Shown one piece after another: positions 37,601-47,093 of a stretch of DNA of 64,000 bases. Positions within the stretch are counted from its first letter, which is position 1. Each line of letters starts with the position of its first letter. The notes below the pieces were generated by a model. It was not told where the DNA came from. It saw only the letters and a program-made list of their open reading frames with translations, and did not search any database. Position numbers and translations under genes: made by a program. Source of the DNA: Bacteroidota bacterium. Lineage in GTDB: Bacteria; Bacteroidota; Bacteroidia; B-17B0; Aurantibacillaceae. The stretch covers positions 124,001-188,000 of the forward strand of contig JAUXZS010000020.1 of the NCBI GenBank assembly GCA_030692515.1, written 5' to 3'.

Positions 37601-38461
37601 TGGACAACTGACAAGGATAAAAACGAACAAATTGAGCGTTTGTTACATAACTTCTTAATTCAATTCAACGATTATTTAGGAAAATACAAGCGTGAGAAAT
37701 TCCAAATTACAGTAGGTGATGAATTACCAAATGGTATTGTTCAATTAGCTAAAGTTTACATCGCTCAAAAACGTAAGTTAAAAGTTGGTGATAAAATGGC
37801 TGGTCGTCACGGTAACAAAGGTATCGTTGCTCGTATTGTAAAAGAGGAAGATATGCCATTCTTAGAAGATGGAACAACTGTGGATATTGTTTTAAATCCT
37901 TTAGGTGTACCTTCTCGTATGAACCTTGGTCAAATTTATGAAACAGTTTTAGCTTGGGCCGGTGATAAATTAGGATTGAAATTTTCTACTCCTATTTTTG
38001 ACGGTGCAACTCTAGATCAAATAGATGAATACACTAAAAAAGCAAATTTACCGCAATTTGGTCGTACTTACTTATATGATGGTGGAACTGGTGAACGTTT
38101 TGACCAACCTGCAACTGTAGGTATCATTTATATGTTAAAATTAGGACACATGGTAGATGATAAAATGCACGCTCGTTCAATAGGGCCATATTCATTAATT
38201 ACACAACAACCTTTAGGTGGTAAAGCACAATTTGGTGGTCAGCGTTTTGGTGAAATGGAAGTTTGGGCGTTAGAAGCATACGGTGCTGCAAATGTGTTAC
38301 AAGAATTATTAACCGTTAAATCTGATGATGTAATGGGTCGTGCAAAAGCTTATGAAGCTATTGTAAAAGGAGACAACATCCCTACTCCAGGCATTCCAGA
38401 ATCATTTAATGTATTGTTACACGAATTAAGAGGTTTAGCTTTAGATATTACAATGGATTAG
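34649..38461 (+). CDS. rpoB: RNA polymerase beta subunit
   Basis: The 1270-residue subunit starts with TTG at 34649; the N-terminus [21 protein letters not shown] agrees with Bacteroidota RpoB and no in-frame ATG is nearby. The rifampicin-pocket region reads [26 protein letters not shown] (with the sensitive-type Q, D, H, R and S residues). The C-terminal clamp motif [27 protein letters not shown] is intact. RpoB forms the catalytic site jointly with RpoC. A non-ATG start for such a heavily used gene is notable and may limit its translation. Confidence 0.98.
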   Translation: MAASTKIQKRVNFSSNKFPIEYPDFLDIQVKSFQDFFQLETTPENRKKEGLFRVFAENFPISDARNNFVLEFKDYYIDPPRYALEECIERGLTYSVPLKAKLYLYCTDPEHEDFEPIMQDVYLGTIPYMTPKGSFIINGAERVIVSQLHRSPGVFFGQSRHANGTKLYSARVIPFKGSWIEFATDINNVMYAYIDRKKKLPVTTLLRAIGFESDKQILEIFGLADEIKVTKAGLKREVGRKLAARVLKTWIEDFVDEDTGEVVSIERNEVILDRETVLEDEHIDFIADAGVKSIILHKQDVNTADFAIIYNTLQKDSTNSEKEAIEFIYRLLRNAEPPDEETARGVIDKLFFSDKRYDLGEVGRYRINKKLGLNIPMEIRVLTKEDMILIIKYLIELINSKTNVDDIDHLSNRRVRTVGEQLFSQFGVGLARMARTIRERMNVRDNEVFTPTDLINAKTLSSVINSFFGTNQLSQFMDQTNPLSEITHKRRLSALGPGGLSRERAGFEVRDVHYTHYGRLCTIETPEGPNIGLISSLCVFAKVNKLGFIETPFRTVTNGKLDFNKPVIYLTAEEEDQKNIAQANMDLDDKGNILTKKVTARHEGDFPILDPEKVDLMDVAPNQIASIAASLIPFLEHDDANRALMGSNMQRQAVPLLRPQAPIVGTGIEARVAEDSRVLINADGDGIVEYVDSQSITIRYNRNEEEKLISFEGDVKTYKLTKFQKTNQSTCINLKPIVKKGDKVSKGQVLCEGYATQDGELALGRNLKVAFMPWKGYNFEDAIVINEKIVREDIFTSIHIDEYSLEVRDTKRGMEELTPDIPNVSEEATKDLDEKGVIRIGADVKEGDILIGKITPKGETDPSPEEKLLRAIFGDKAGDVKDASLRVSPSIKGVIVEKKLFSRAIKDKKAKAEEKPLIEKLDSDHEKNVYNLKLKLVDKLFVLVNGRTSQGVSNILGEEVIPRGTKFTQKLLERVDYSEVNPGNWTTDKDKNEQIERLLHNFLIQFNDYLGKYKREKFQITVGDELPNGIVQLAKVYIAQKRKLKVGDKMAGRHGNKGIVARIVKEEDMPFLEDGTTVDIVLNPLGVPSRMNLGQIYETVLAWAGDKLGLKFSTPIFDGATLDQIDEYTKKANLPQFGRTYLYDGGTGERFDQPATVGIIYMLKLGHMVDDKMHARSIGPYSLITQQPLGGKAQFGGQRFGEMEVWALEAYGAANVLQELLTVKSDDVMGRAKAYEAIVKGDNIPTPGIPESFNVLLHELRGLALDITMD

Positions 38462-38479
38462 GCATTAAGTCTTAAACTT

Positions 38480-38505
38480 AACCCCTCTCTTTTTAGAGAG
38501 GGGTT
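38480..38505 (+). terminator. terminator-like hairpin between rpoB and rpoC
   Basis: A perfect 11-bp stem, AACCCCTCTCT/AGAGAGGGGTT, with a TTTT loop, begins 19 bases after the rpoB stop. It is followed by TTAAAACC, a short T run. It is unusual because beta and beta-prime are needed in equal amounts. Confidence 0.65.
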
Positions 38506-38559
38506 TTAAAACCAAAGTAAAATCAAAAGATTCATTAATGTAAAAGAAAAAAAACAAAC

Positions 38560-41500
38560 ATGGCATTAAGAAGAGATAATAAACAAAAATCAAATTTCTC
38601 AAGAATTACCATCAGCTTGGCTTCTCCGGAAACCATTCTTCGCAGATCAAGCGGTGAAGTTTTAAAACCAGAAACGATTAACTATCGTACTTACAAACCT
38701 GAAAGAGATGGTTTGTTTTGCGAGCGTATTTTTGGTCCAATAAAAGATTATGAATGTCATTGTGGTAAGTACAAACGTATTCGTTACAAAGGCATTGTTT
38801 GCGACCGTTGTGGTGTTGAAGTTACAGAGAAGAAAGTACGTCGTGAGCGTATGGGACACATTAATTTAGTTGTACCTGTTGCGCATATCTGGTATTTCCG
38901 TTCATTACCAAATAAAATTGGTTATTTATTAGGTTTACCAACAAAAAAATTAGACATGATTATTTACTACGAACGTTATGTAGTAATTAATGCAGGTTTA
39001 GGTATTGAAAAAGGTGTAAGTTATTTAGACTTCTTAACTGAAGAAGAATACTTAAACGTTGTTGATTCTCTTCCAAAAGAAAATGCTTTATTAGATGATG
39101 CAGATCCTAATAAATTTATTGCGAAAATGGGAGCTGAAGCTGTTCAAGATTTATTAGCTCGTTTAAATTTAGATGAAATGTCTTACGATTTGCGTCATAA
39201 AGCAAATACAGAAACATCTCAACAACGTAAAAACGAAGCTTTAAAGCGTTTACAAGTTATTGAAGCATTCCGTCAGGCAAACCAAAATGTGGTTAATCGT
39301 CCTGAGTGGATGATTGTTAAAGTTGTTCCGGTTATTCCACCAGAGTTACGTCCTTTAGTTCCATTAGATGGCGGTCGTTTTGCTACTTCAGATTTAAATG
39401 ATTTATACCGTCGTGTTATTATTCGTAACAACCGTTTAAAGCGTTTAATTGAAATTAAAGCTCCAGATGTAATTTTACGTAATGAAAAACGTATGTTACA
39501 AGAATCTGTAGATTCATTGTTTGATAACTCTCGTAAATCTAATGCAGTTAAAACTGATAGTAATCGTCCTTTAAAATCATTATCCGATTCATTAAAGGGT
39601 AAACAAGGCCGTTTCCGTCAAAACTTATTAGGAAAACGTGTTGATTATTCTGCTCGTTCGGTAATTGTTGTTGGGCCAGAGTTAAAACTACACGAGTGTG
39701 GTTTACCAAAAGATATGGCTGCCGAATTATTTAAACCATTTATCATTCGTAAAATGATTGAGCGTGGTATTGTAAAAACGGTTAAATCAGCTAAAAAAAT
39801 TGTAGATAAAAAAGAACCAATTGTTTGGGATATTTTAGAAAATGCTTTAAAAGGTCACCCGGTTATGTTAAACCGTGCCCCAACATTGCACAGATTAGGT
39901 ATTCAAGCTTTTCAACCAAAATTAATTGAAGGTAAAGCTATTCAATTACACCCTTTGGTTTGTACAGCCTTTAATGCCGATTTTGATGGTGATCAAATGG
40001 CAGTGCACGTACCGTTAGGACATGCTGCTATTTTGGAAGCGCAAATTCTAATGCTTGCATCTCATAATATTTTAAATCCATCTAATGGTGCGCCGGTTTC
40101 GGTTCCATCACAAGACATGGTTTTAGGATTATATTATTTAACTAAGACTAAAAATAATTTACCTAACGACGTTGTTAAAGGAGAAGGTAAAATATTTTAT
40201 AGTGCTGAAGAAGTAATTATCGCTTTAAATGAAAAAAGTGTTGACTTACATGCGAAAATAAAAATCAGAATTACTAACGCTCTAGAAGGAGAAAACTTAG
40301 TTACCAAACTAATCGAAACTTCTGTTGGACGTGTTATTTTTAATGCTGTTGTGCCCCATGAAGTTGGTTACATTAACGAATTATTAACCAAAAAATCATT
40401 ACGTGATATTATTGGTATGATTGTTAAGAAAACCGGTATGGCTAAAACAGCTAAATTCTTAGACGAAATTAAAGAATTAGGTTTTAAGACAGCATTCAGA
40501 GGTGGTTTATCATTTAACTTAGGAGATATTCAAATTCCTGAAGAAAAATTAAAAATCATTGCTCAATCTCAAAGTGAAGTTGACGAAGTTATTAGTAACT
40601 ATAACATGGGTTTTATTACTAACAACGAACGTTACAACCAAATTATTGATATTTGGACACATGCTAACTCTAAAGTAACTAAACAAGTATTAGATAAATT
40701 AAGTACAGATCGTCAAGGATTTAATCCTGTGTATATGATGCTTGATTCGGGAGCTCGTGGTAGTAAGGAACAAATTAAACAATTAAGTGGAATGCGTGGT
40801 TTAATGGCTAAGCCTCAAAAGGCTGGTGATACAACTGCTTCCATTATTGAAAATCCTGTATTATCAAACTTCCGCGAAGGTTTATCTATCTTAGAATATT
40901 TTATTTCAACTCACGGTGCGCGTAAAGGATTAGCCGATACAGCGTTAAAAACTGCCGATGCAGGTTATTTAACACGTAGGTTGGTTGACGTGGCTCAAGA
41001 TGTTATTATTACTCAATCTGATTGCGGAACTCTTCGTGGGTTAAGCATGACTGCGTTAAAAAATAATGATGATATTATTGAGTCTCTATACGATCGTTTA
41101 TTAGGACGTACAGCTGTTAATGATGTTTTTCATCCAACAACTGGAAATCTTATTATTGAAGGTGGAGAAATTATTACTGAAGATATTGGTGCTATAATTG
41201 ATCAATCACCAATTGAAACTGTTGATATTCGCTCTGTATTAACTTGCGAAAGTCGTGTAGGTGTTTGTGCTAAATGTTATGGACGTAACTTAGCTAATGG
41301 ACGTATCGTTCAATTAGGTGAGGCTGTTGGTGTAATTGCTGCTCAATCTATTGGTGAGCCAGGTACACAATTAACATTACGTACTTTCCACGTTGGAGGT
41401 ACTGCATCAAATACTGCTGCATCTTCTAAATTAGAAGCAAAATATGATGGTATAATTGAAATTGATGAGTTACGCACTGTTGAACGTGTAAATGCAGATG

Positions 41501-42861
41501 GCAAAAAAGCTAATGTAGTTATTGGTCGTTCTACTGAAATGCGTATTGTTGATTCAAATACCGGAATTACTTTAACTACAGGTAATATTCCTTACGGTTC
41601 GCAGCTTTACATAAAGCCGAGTACTAAAATCGAAAAAGGTAAATTAATTTGTGATTGGGATCCTTATAACGCAGTAATTGTTTCTGAATTTGGTGGTACT
41701 TTAGAGTACGAACAAATTAAAGAAAATGTTACTTACCGTGAAGAATCTGATGAGCAAACTGGTTTCCGTGAGAAAGTAATTATCGAAAGTAAAGATAAAA
41801 CTATGAGTCCTTTAATGAGAATCGTTGATAAAAAAGGCGAAGCTCTTAAATCATATAACATTCCTATTAGCGCGCACATTATTGTTAATGAAGGTGCTAA
41901 AATTGAACCGGGACAAATCTTAGTTAAGATTCCTCGTGTTACTGGTAAAACAGGTGATATCACCGGTGGTTTACCTCGTGTAACTGAGTTATTCGAAGCT
42001 CGTAATCCAAGTAATCCTGCGGTTGTTTCTGAAATTGACGGTATTGTTACTTTTGGTAAAATCAAACGTGGTAATCGTGAAGTTTTAGTGGAAGCTAAAA
42101 CTGGAGAACAACGCAGATATTTAGTGAATTTAAGTAAACATATATTAGCTCAAGAAAATGATTTTATTAGAGCTGGTAATCCATTATCTGATGGAGCTAT
42201 TAGTCCTGGTGATATTTTATCTATTAAAGGGCCTACTGCTGTTCAAGAATACTTAGTTAACGAAATTCAAGAGGTTTACCGTTTACAAGGTCAAAAATTA
42301 AATGACAAACACTTTGAAACGATTGTTCGTCAAATGATGCGTAAAGTTGAAATTGCTGACCCAGGAGATACAATGTTCCTAGAGCAACAATTAATTAACA
42401 AAGGCGACTTCATGACTGAGAACGATAATATCTTTGGTAAAAAAGTTATTTTAGATCCAGGTGATAGCACTGAATTAAAACGTGGTCAAATTATTACTGC
42501 TCGTAAATTACGTGATGAGAATTCGTTATTGAAACGTAGAGATAAAAAAACTGTAGAATCTAGAGATGCTGTTCCTGCAACTGCAAATCCAATTTTACAA
42601 GGTATTACACGTGCTTCATTACAAACAAATAGCTGGATTAGTGCTGCATCTTTCCAAGAAACTACAAAAGTATTAAACGAAGCAGCTGTTAACGGTAAGG
42701 TTGATACCTTATTAGGATTAAAAGAAAACGTAATTGTTGGACATTTAATTCCTGCGGGAACAGGTTTACGTCAATACGAAAAATTAGTTGTTGGAAGCAA
42801 AGAAGAGTATGAGCGCTTAATGGCAACTAAAGAAGAAGTAGAAGCTGAAGAAGAAGCCTAA
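38560..42861 (+). CDS. rpoC: RNA polymerase beta' subunit
   Basis: The 1433-residue subunit is complete. The N-terminal zinc site is [20 protein letters not shown], the catalytic magnesium loop NADFDGDQ is at about residue 471, the trigger loop region is around 925-960 ([20 protein letters not shown]), and the second zinc site is [13 protein letters not shown]. The acidic tail (EEVEAEEEA) is usual for the phylum. It lies 98 bases after rpoB and is followed by an intrinsic terminator that ends the long chain begun at 29450. Confidence 0.98.
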   Translation: MALRRDNKQKSNFSRITISLASPETILRRSSGEVLKPETINYRTYKPERDGLFCERIFGPIKDYECHCGKYKRIRYKGIVCDRCGVEVTEKKVRRERMGHINLVVPVAHIWYFRSLPNKIGYLLGLPTKKLDMIIYYERYVVINAGLGIEKGVSYLDFLTEEEYLNVVDSLPKENALLDDADPNKFIAKMGAEAVQDLLARLNLDEMSYDLRHKANTETSQQRKNEALKRLQVIEAFRQANQNVVNRPEWMIVKVVPVIPPELRPLVPLDGGRFATSDLNDLYRRVIIRNNRLKRLIEIKAPDVILRNEKRMLQESVDSLFDNSRKSNAVKTDSNRPLKSLSDSLKGKQGRFRQNLLGKRVDYSARSVIVVGPELKLHECGLPKDMAAELFKPFIIRKMIERGIVKTVKSAKKIVDKKEPIVWDILENALKGHPVMLNRAPTLHRLGIQAFQPKLIEGKAIQLHPLVCTAFNADFDGDQMAVHVPLGHAAILEAQILMLASHNILNPSNGAPVSVPSQDMVLGLYYLTKTKNNLPNDVVKGEGKIFYSAEEVIIALNEKSVDLHAKIKIRITNALEGENLVTKLIETSVGRVIFNAVVPHEVGYINELLTKKSLRDIIGMIVKKTGMAKTAKFLDEIKELGFKTAFRGGLSFNLGDIQIPEEKLKIIAQSQSEVDEVISNYNMGFITNNERYNQIIDIWTHANSKVTKQVLDKLSTDRQGFNPVYMMLDSGARGSKEQIKQLSGMRGLMAKPQKAGDTTASIIENPVLSNFREGLSILEYFISTHGARKGLADTALKTADAGYLTRRLVDVAQDVIITQSDCGTLRGLSMTALKNNDDIIESLYDRLLGRTAVNDVFHPTTGNLIIEGGEIITEDIGAIIDQSPIETVDIRSVLTCESRVGVCAKCYGRNLANGRIVQLGEAVGVIAAQSIGEPGTQLTLRTFHVGGTASNTAASSKLEAKYDGIIEIDELRTVERVNADGKKANVVIGRSTEMRIVDSNTGITLTTGNIPYGSQLYIKPSTKIEKGKLICDWDPYNAVIVSEFGGTLEYEQIKENVTYREESDEQTGFREKVIIESKDKTMSPLMRIVDKKGEALKSYNIPISAHIIVNEGAKIEPGQILVKIPRVTGKTGDITGGLPRVTELFEARNPSNPAVVSEIDGIVTFGKIKRGNREVLVEAKTGEQRRYLVNLSKHILAQENDFIRAGNPLSDGAISPGDILSIKGPTAVQEYLVNEIQEVYRLQGQKLNDKHFETIVRQMMRKVEIADPGDTMFLEQQLINKGDFMTENDNIFGKKVILDPGDSTELKRGQIITARKLRDENSLLKRRDKKTVESRDAVPATANPILQGITRASLQTNSWISAASFQETTKVLNEAAVNGKVDTLLGLKENVIVGHLIPAGTGLRQYEKLVVGSKEEYERLMATKEEVEAEEEA

Positions 42862-42888
42862 TATATTAAGAATAATAAATTCAAAATT

Positions 42889-42917
42889 AAAAACCCTGAT
42901 AGAAATATCGGGGTTTT
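42889..42917 (+). terminator. intrinsic terminator after rpoC
   Basis: Stem AAACCCTGATA with TATCGGGGTTT (one G-T pair), loop GAAA, then TTTTTTG. It ends 28-56 bases after the rpoC stop. Confidence 0.85.
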
Positions 42918-42987
42918 TTGTTAAAGCATACTTAAAAAAAAGCAAATTCTATATTATACCTAAAGAAAATAAAACAACAAATGTATT

Positions 42988-43044
42988 GTCATGCTGACGA
43001 AGGAAGCATCTCTCCTAGCATAATTCCTCCTTCATCGGAATGAC
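42988..43044. repeat. REP-like palindromic element, GTCAT...ATGAC type
   Basis: Begins GTCATGCTGACGAAGGAAGC and ends GGAATGAC. It matches the element at 4358-4412 in both termini and most of the left arm, differing mainly in the centre. It lies between rpoC and the converging T9SS gene. Confidence 0.65.
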
Positions 43045-43081
43045 TTTGGATTAAACAATAATTCAATTGATATCACAAAAA

Positions 43082-43111
43082 AAGGAGCATGTTTAACTAA
43101 ACACGCTCCTT
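43082..43111 (-). terminator. intrinsic terminator of T9SS cargo gene
   Basis: Stem AAGGAGCATGTTT with AAACACGCTCCTT (one mismatch); on the minus strand it is followed by a run of eight T residues. It starts 22 bases after the stop codon at 43133. Confidence 0.8.
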
Positions 43112-43132
43112 CTAAAATTTAAGAATCTATTA

Positions 43133-44050
43133 TTATTTTGAAACTGTAAATTTAGAGTTGTAGCGATTGTTTTGAGTTAAAACCTCTATAGTATAAATAC
43201 CGTTGGAGAAATTTTCAACCGAAACTACATTATTATTTTCTTTAGAACTAAAAACAACCTTCCCTAAAACATCGGTAATAATTGTTGATGAAACAACTTC
43301 GTTAGCTAACACTTTAAAATTAATTTGATTAAAAGCGGGATTTGGATAAACCGATAAATTAAATGATTTAATTGAGTTCTCACTTAATCCAACTAATGTA
43401 GGATTGATGTCAGCTAAATCTCTTGGCAATAATTGATATCCAACTGTGCAACCTGATGCAGGAGAGGAACAAAATTGTGAACCAACTCCAACAATATCAA
43501 CTGCTCCTGTTGGAATTGCAGTTCCAACTAAATTCGAAACTGATGAAGTAATACGAGCAACTATTTGCCCACCACTACCAACGTTTAATGTATAATTTGT
43601 TCCAGTTGCAAAACTACCACCACTGGTAAATGTACAATTTACAAATTTTAATAATTCACCTTCTACTGATTCGTTAAATTGTGCAGCTGTTAAAGATTGT
43701 GGCGTTGGAATAACTCCAGTACCTAAGGCAGTAAATGATACTGGAGCAGGGTTACCAGCCGTAGTGGTAGAAATTTCTAATAAATTTTTAAACTCAATTA
43801 ATGGCCCTGATACTTGAATGGAATCACCTCGGTTAACCCCCGACAACACAGAACTGCTATAAGCAGAAATACCAGCAGTATTATCTTGTATATAGCGAAT
43901 AATTCCTAACTCTGGACCATTTAAAACAACTCCTTTAATAATTACTGTTGATAATAAAGGCGCTGTTCTTGCTGCGGCAATATTAGATTGCGCATTTACT
44001 GTTGTTACAGTAAAAAAAGCAATTACAATTTTTAGTAGATTTTTTTTCAT
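43133..44050 (-). CDS. secreted protein with T9SS type A C-terminal sorting domain
   Basis: The 305-residue protein has a signal peptide to about residue 20 (TTVNAQ). The middle part (about 30-215) holds beta-rich sequence like the OB-fold/DUF5689-type modules of surface nuclease-associated proteins (YIQDNTAGISAYSS, GDSIQVSGPLIEF, LLEIS). The C-terminal 75 residues are a type A sorting domain, SVYPNPAFNQINFKV through GIYTIEV to KFTVSK, which directs export across the outer membrane by the type IX secretion system, where it is normally cleaved. No catalytic motif was seen. Its presence shows that the organism has a T9SS, whose parts are not in this window. Confidence 0.88.
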   Translation of the reverse strand: MKKNLLKIVIAFFTVTTVNAQSNIAAARTAPLLSTVIIKGVVLNGPELGIIRYIQDNTAGISAYSSSVLSGVNRGDSIQVSGPLIEFKNLLEISTTTAGNPAPVSFTALGTGVIPTPQSLTAAQFNESVEGELLKFVNCTFTSGGSFATGTNYTLNVGSGGQIVARITSSVSNLVGTAIPTGAVDIVGVGSQFCSSPASGCTVGYQLLPRDLADINPTLVGLSENSIKSFNLSVYPNPAFNQINFKVLANEVVSSTIITDVLGKVVFSSKENNNVVSVENFSNGIYTIEVLTQNNRYNSKFTVSK

Positions 44051-44303
44051 TTTTATTTGATTATTATATTTTACAAATTAAGAAATTAAAGCTATTTATA
44101 ATAATAAAAATAAGTTATTTTTTTGTTATTATTTTAATATCTCATTTTATTTATGCGCTTTTATAAACTAAAATTTATTTTCTTGTAATAAATTGTTAAA
44201 ATTTGAAAGTAAAAAGACAAATAAAAACATCTTGATTAAAAAAAAATTATTTTCATAATTAAACAATTCTATTCTGTAACTTAGTTACTATTCTTTCACT
44301 AAT

Positions 44304-45071
44304 ATGAAAAAACTTATCTACATTTTATTGTTTTCTTGTATACTTCTACCCTCCTCTATTTATGCATGGGGTGCAAAAGGACATAAAATAATTGCCGCAA
44401 TTGCCAAACAAAGTTTAAATAAACAAATTGTAGATTCTGTTCAAAAATATTTAGGAGTAATGAGTTTTGAAGAAGCCTCTGTTTGGATGGATGAGGTGCG
44501 TTCAAAAAAAGAGTTCGATTATCTAAAGACATGGCATTATGTAAATGTAGAAAAAGATAAAACTTACGTTAAAACTAAAGACCCTGAAGTTGTAAACGAA
44601 ATAGAAATTGCAATTGCCACATTAAAAGAAAAAGGAATTCGTGATAAAGAGAAAATTAATTTTGCACTTAAAATAATTTTTCATCTTATTGGTGATATCC
44701 ACCAGCCGCTACATTGCGGTTATGCCGATGATAAAGGCGGCAATACAATTAAAGTAACCTATATTAATAAAGAAACTAATTTACATAAAGTTTGGGATTC
44801 TGAAATAATTGAAGATGCCGGGATAACTTTAAACGATTGTTTAAAATTAGCAAACGAAATGTCGGCTAATGAAAAAAATAAAATTCAAACCAACAATGTA
44901 GAAGTTTGGATGAATGAATCGAGAGCTTTACTCCCCGAAGTTTATAATTTTGATGCAAAAATAAAGCAAGATTATATTGATAAAAACAAACTCGTAATTG
45001 AAAAACAACTCGTAAAAGCTGGCTTCAGATTAGCAACAGTACTATACCAAAGTTTTAAAAACAACAATTAA
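44304..45071 (+). CDS. S1/P1-type zinc nuclease
   Basis: The 255-residue protein has a signal peptide ending before W22. The mature N-terminal tryptophan is itself a zinc ligand in this family, and the others are all visible: H27 (WGAKGHK), D63, H78 (KTWHYVN), H127 and D131 (FHLIGDIHQPLH), H137, H161 and D165 (NLHKVWD). S1/P1 nucleases use three zinc ions to cut single-stranded DNA and RNA and remove 3' phosphates. It acts in the periplasm or outside and probably scavenges phosphate and nucleosides. It lacks the T9SS tail seen in the neighbouring divergent gene. Confidence 0.93.
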   Translation: MKKLIYILLFSCILLPSSIYAWGAKGHKIIAAIAKQSLNKQIVDSVQKYLGVMSFEEASVWMDEVRSKKEFDYLKTWHYVNVEKDKTYVKTKDPEVVNEIEIAIATLKEKGIRDKEKINFALKIIFHLIGDIHQPLHCGYADDKGGNTIKVTYINKETNLHKVWDSEIIEDAGITLNDCLKLANEMSANEKNKIQTNNVEVWMNESRALLPEVYNFDAKIKQDYIDKNKLVIEKQLVKAGFRLATVLYQSFKNNN

Positions 45072-45124
45072 AATGTAATTAATAATCCATAAAAATATTT
45101 ATCATTATTAATAAAAAATGGCTA

Positions 45125-46354
45125 CTACTTAATTTTTATTTTTGCAAGGAAAAATAAACTCAAAACAGATACTAAACACATTACTAAAAAAGCAATGCCA
45201 TAGCCATGGGATGCAGAAAGAACACCTGCTGTTAAAACAACCCATGATTCGCAACCATTAGTAGCTGCCATAAAAGTACTAAACTGAGTTGCGCCAAGTT
45301 TCGGATCACTAACATCCATAAATAAAGCGTAAGAAGCGGTTGTAAACATTCCAGTGAAAAAATACATAACTACAAATAGACTGATCCAGATAAAATGAGA
45401 AACAGAAGGATAAACAAATCCAATTACTGAAATTGAACTTACCGTTAAAACAAAACCAAACAGAAAAAGCAAAACAGATGTTTTTCTACTCATTCTATCA
45501 GATAAAAATCCTCCTATAAATCCTCCTATTAACATTGAAATTGCGACAGGAACTCCAAAGAAAAACCCAATAGTTTCTGAGCTAATTTTTTTATCCGTTA
45601 AAAATGGGCCCGACATAGCGCCTGCTGCCTCAAATGCCGAGGCGGCAGTAAGCGCAAAAGCAATTGTAAACCAAGTTTTTTTTGCTACCAAAGTTTTTTT
45701 CAGATTTTTCTTAAAATTCTCGAGTCGCTTTTCATTACTAATAACAATAGCTGGCTCTTTTATAAAAAGAAGTAAAATCATTGTTAAAAAAATAGCTATT
45801 ACCATTAATGAAACAGTAAGTGGAATACCAAATTTTGAAATTAAGATTAGAGCCCCTCCTCCAAAAATGCTTCGTCCTAATAACATTCCCGCTTGCATAT
45901 ATCCATTTAACATACCAGTTTCTTGATTGGAAAAACTATTAATAATCATAGCGTCAACCGATACATCTTGAGTTGCTGCGCAGAGTGAATGAATAAATAA
46001 AAATGTACACCAACACAAAATATTCCCAGATAAGGGAATAAAAATTAATGGTATTAAAGTTAAACACATTAATCCTTGCGATACACCAATCCATTTTATA
46101 AATCCAAAACGAGGAGATCTTAAAACATCAACTAAAGGCGCCCATAAAAACTTAAATACCCACGGAAGAATAAGTATTGCGGTAAAAGTTCCAACTAAAT
46201 CTATGCCTGCACCATTTTGCCGAAGTAGTGTTGGCATGGTCCACCAAATAAAACCGATAGGAGCGCCCTCAGCAAAATAAAAGGCAAAAGCAATAAGACC
46301 CCGTCCGGATTTATTATTTAATAAATTAATAGGATTAGATTTTACACTTGACAT
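45125..46354 (-). CDS. MFS transporter, AmpG/PAT-like
   Basis: The 409-residue protein has 12 predicted membrane helices. The N-terminal half has the AmpG-type pattern: YFAEGAPIGFIWWTMPTLLRQ in helix 1 and AATQDVSVDAMII at helix 4-5, followed by the loop NQETGMLNGYMQAG. AmpG carries anhydro-muropeptides into the cytoplasm for peptidoglycan recycling; PAT relatives carry acetyl-CoA. The muropeptide role is the better guess but is not proven by motif. It converges with the nuclease gene, with 53 bases between the stops. Confidence 0.82.
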   Translation of the reverse strand: MSSVKSNPINLLNNKSGRGLIAFAFYFAEGAPIGFIWWTMPTLLRQNGAGIDLVGTFTAILILPWVFKFLWAPLVDVLRSPRFGFIKWIGVSQGLMCLTLIPLIFIPLSGNILCWCTFLFIHSLCAATQDVSVDAMIINSFSNQETGMLNGYMQAGMLLGRSIFGGGALILISKFGIPLTVSLMVIAIFLTMILLLFIKEPAIVISNEKRLENFKKNLKKTLVAKKTWFTIAFALTAASAFEAAGAMSGPFLTDKKISSETIGFFFGVPVAISMLIGGFIGGFLSDRMSRKTSVLLFLFGFVLTVSSISVIGFVYPSVSHFIWISLFVVMYFFTGMFTTASYALFMDVSDPKLGATQFSTFMAATNGCESWVVLTAGVLSASHGYGIAFLVMCLVSVLSLFFLAKIKIK

Positions 46355-46465
46355 AAGAAGTTAATGTACAAATATTTCATGAAAAATAAAACATGAAACT
46401 TTAATTCACATTTAAATTTTAAAAAATAAGAAAAAAATTATACTTCTAAAAACACTTGAAAATAA

Positions 46466-46891
46466 TTAGTCTTTAGATGTTTTTCTTCTAAGGACAATTT
46501 TCCCAGCCAAATAAGCCATTGGAATATAAGCAACTCCAATATCTAAAATTGTGAACCAAATTGGAGAAGGAAGAATAACAACATTAGTAATTCCTCCAGC
46601 AAGAAAAACTACACCAATAACAATAGCAAATTTCATTTTATTATTTGCTGCAATTAATGCAGCTAACAAGGCTCCTACAAATGTTCCTATAGCATGAGCT
46701 AAAAATGGTAAAATAAAATTTTTTGGTTGAAATAAATGCATCGACGCTTTTAGCCCTTCCATTGTAGTAACATCGGCTCCCTCAGGCGGTGGAATTATAG
46801 AACCACTAATTGTAATTATTGCCATGTTAACAATACTTCCAATAACTGCTCCTGCAATAATTGCTAATATATTTCTAATTATTGATTTCAT
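46466..46891 (-). CDS. small four-helix membrane protein
   Basis: The 141-residue protein has four hydrophobic segments (about 5-30, 58-80, 86-105 and 112-132), glycine-rich helices (IIAGAVIGSIVN, IGTFVGALLAALIA) and a basic C-terminus (RRKTSKD). The loop after helix 1 contains PPPEGAD. It resembles uncharacterised membrane proteins found widely in Bacteroidota. No function can be assigned. It stands alone, divergent from the thioredoxin-like gene. Confidence 0.75.
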   Translation of the reverse strand: MKSIIRNILAIIAGAVIGSIVNMAIITISGSIIPPPEGADVTTMEGLKASMHLFQPKNFILPFLAHAIGTFVGALLAALIAANNKMKFAIVIGVVFLAGGITNVVILPSPIWFTILDIGVAYIPMAYLAGKIVLRRKTSKD

Positions 46892-47079
46892 ATTTTTACA
46901 AAGTTTATTTCTTACTAAGCTATAATAATTAATATCAAATATAAACTAAATTATTTTAAGCATAAAAGAAAGAAAGATTTTAGACAGATTATTTAGGTTT
47001 TGTAATTTAACTTTATTCAGATTGCTTTCAGATAAATTTCTTTCTTAAAACCTTTTAATCAACTTTAACGTATATACAT

Positions 47080-47087
47080 TAAATTTG
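47080..47087 (+). promoter_or_regulatory. -7 promoter element of thioredoxin-like gene
   Basis: TAAATTTG fits TAnnTTTG exactly and ends 6 bases before the ATG at 47094, so the message is expected to be nearly leaderless. No TTTG box at the normal distance was found. Confidence 0.5.
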
Positions 47088-47093
47088 TTTTAT

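Noticed and set aside
44051-44303. Possible small gene or RNA in the AT-rich gap before the nuclease gene
   Set aside because: No frame, hairpin or consensus promoter stands out; it is simply AT-rich intergenic DNA.
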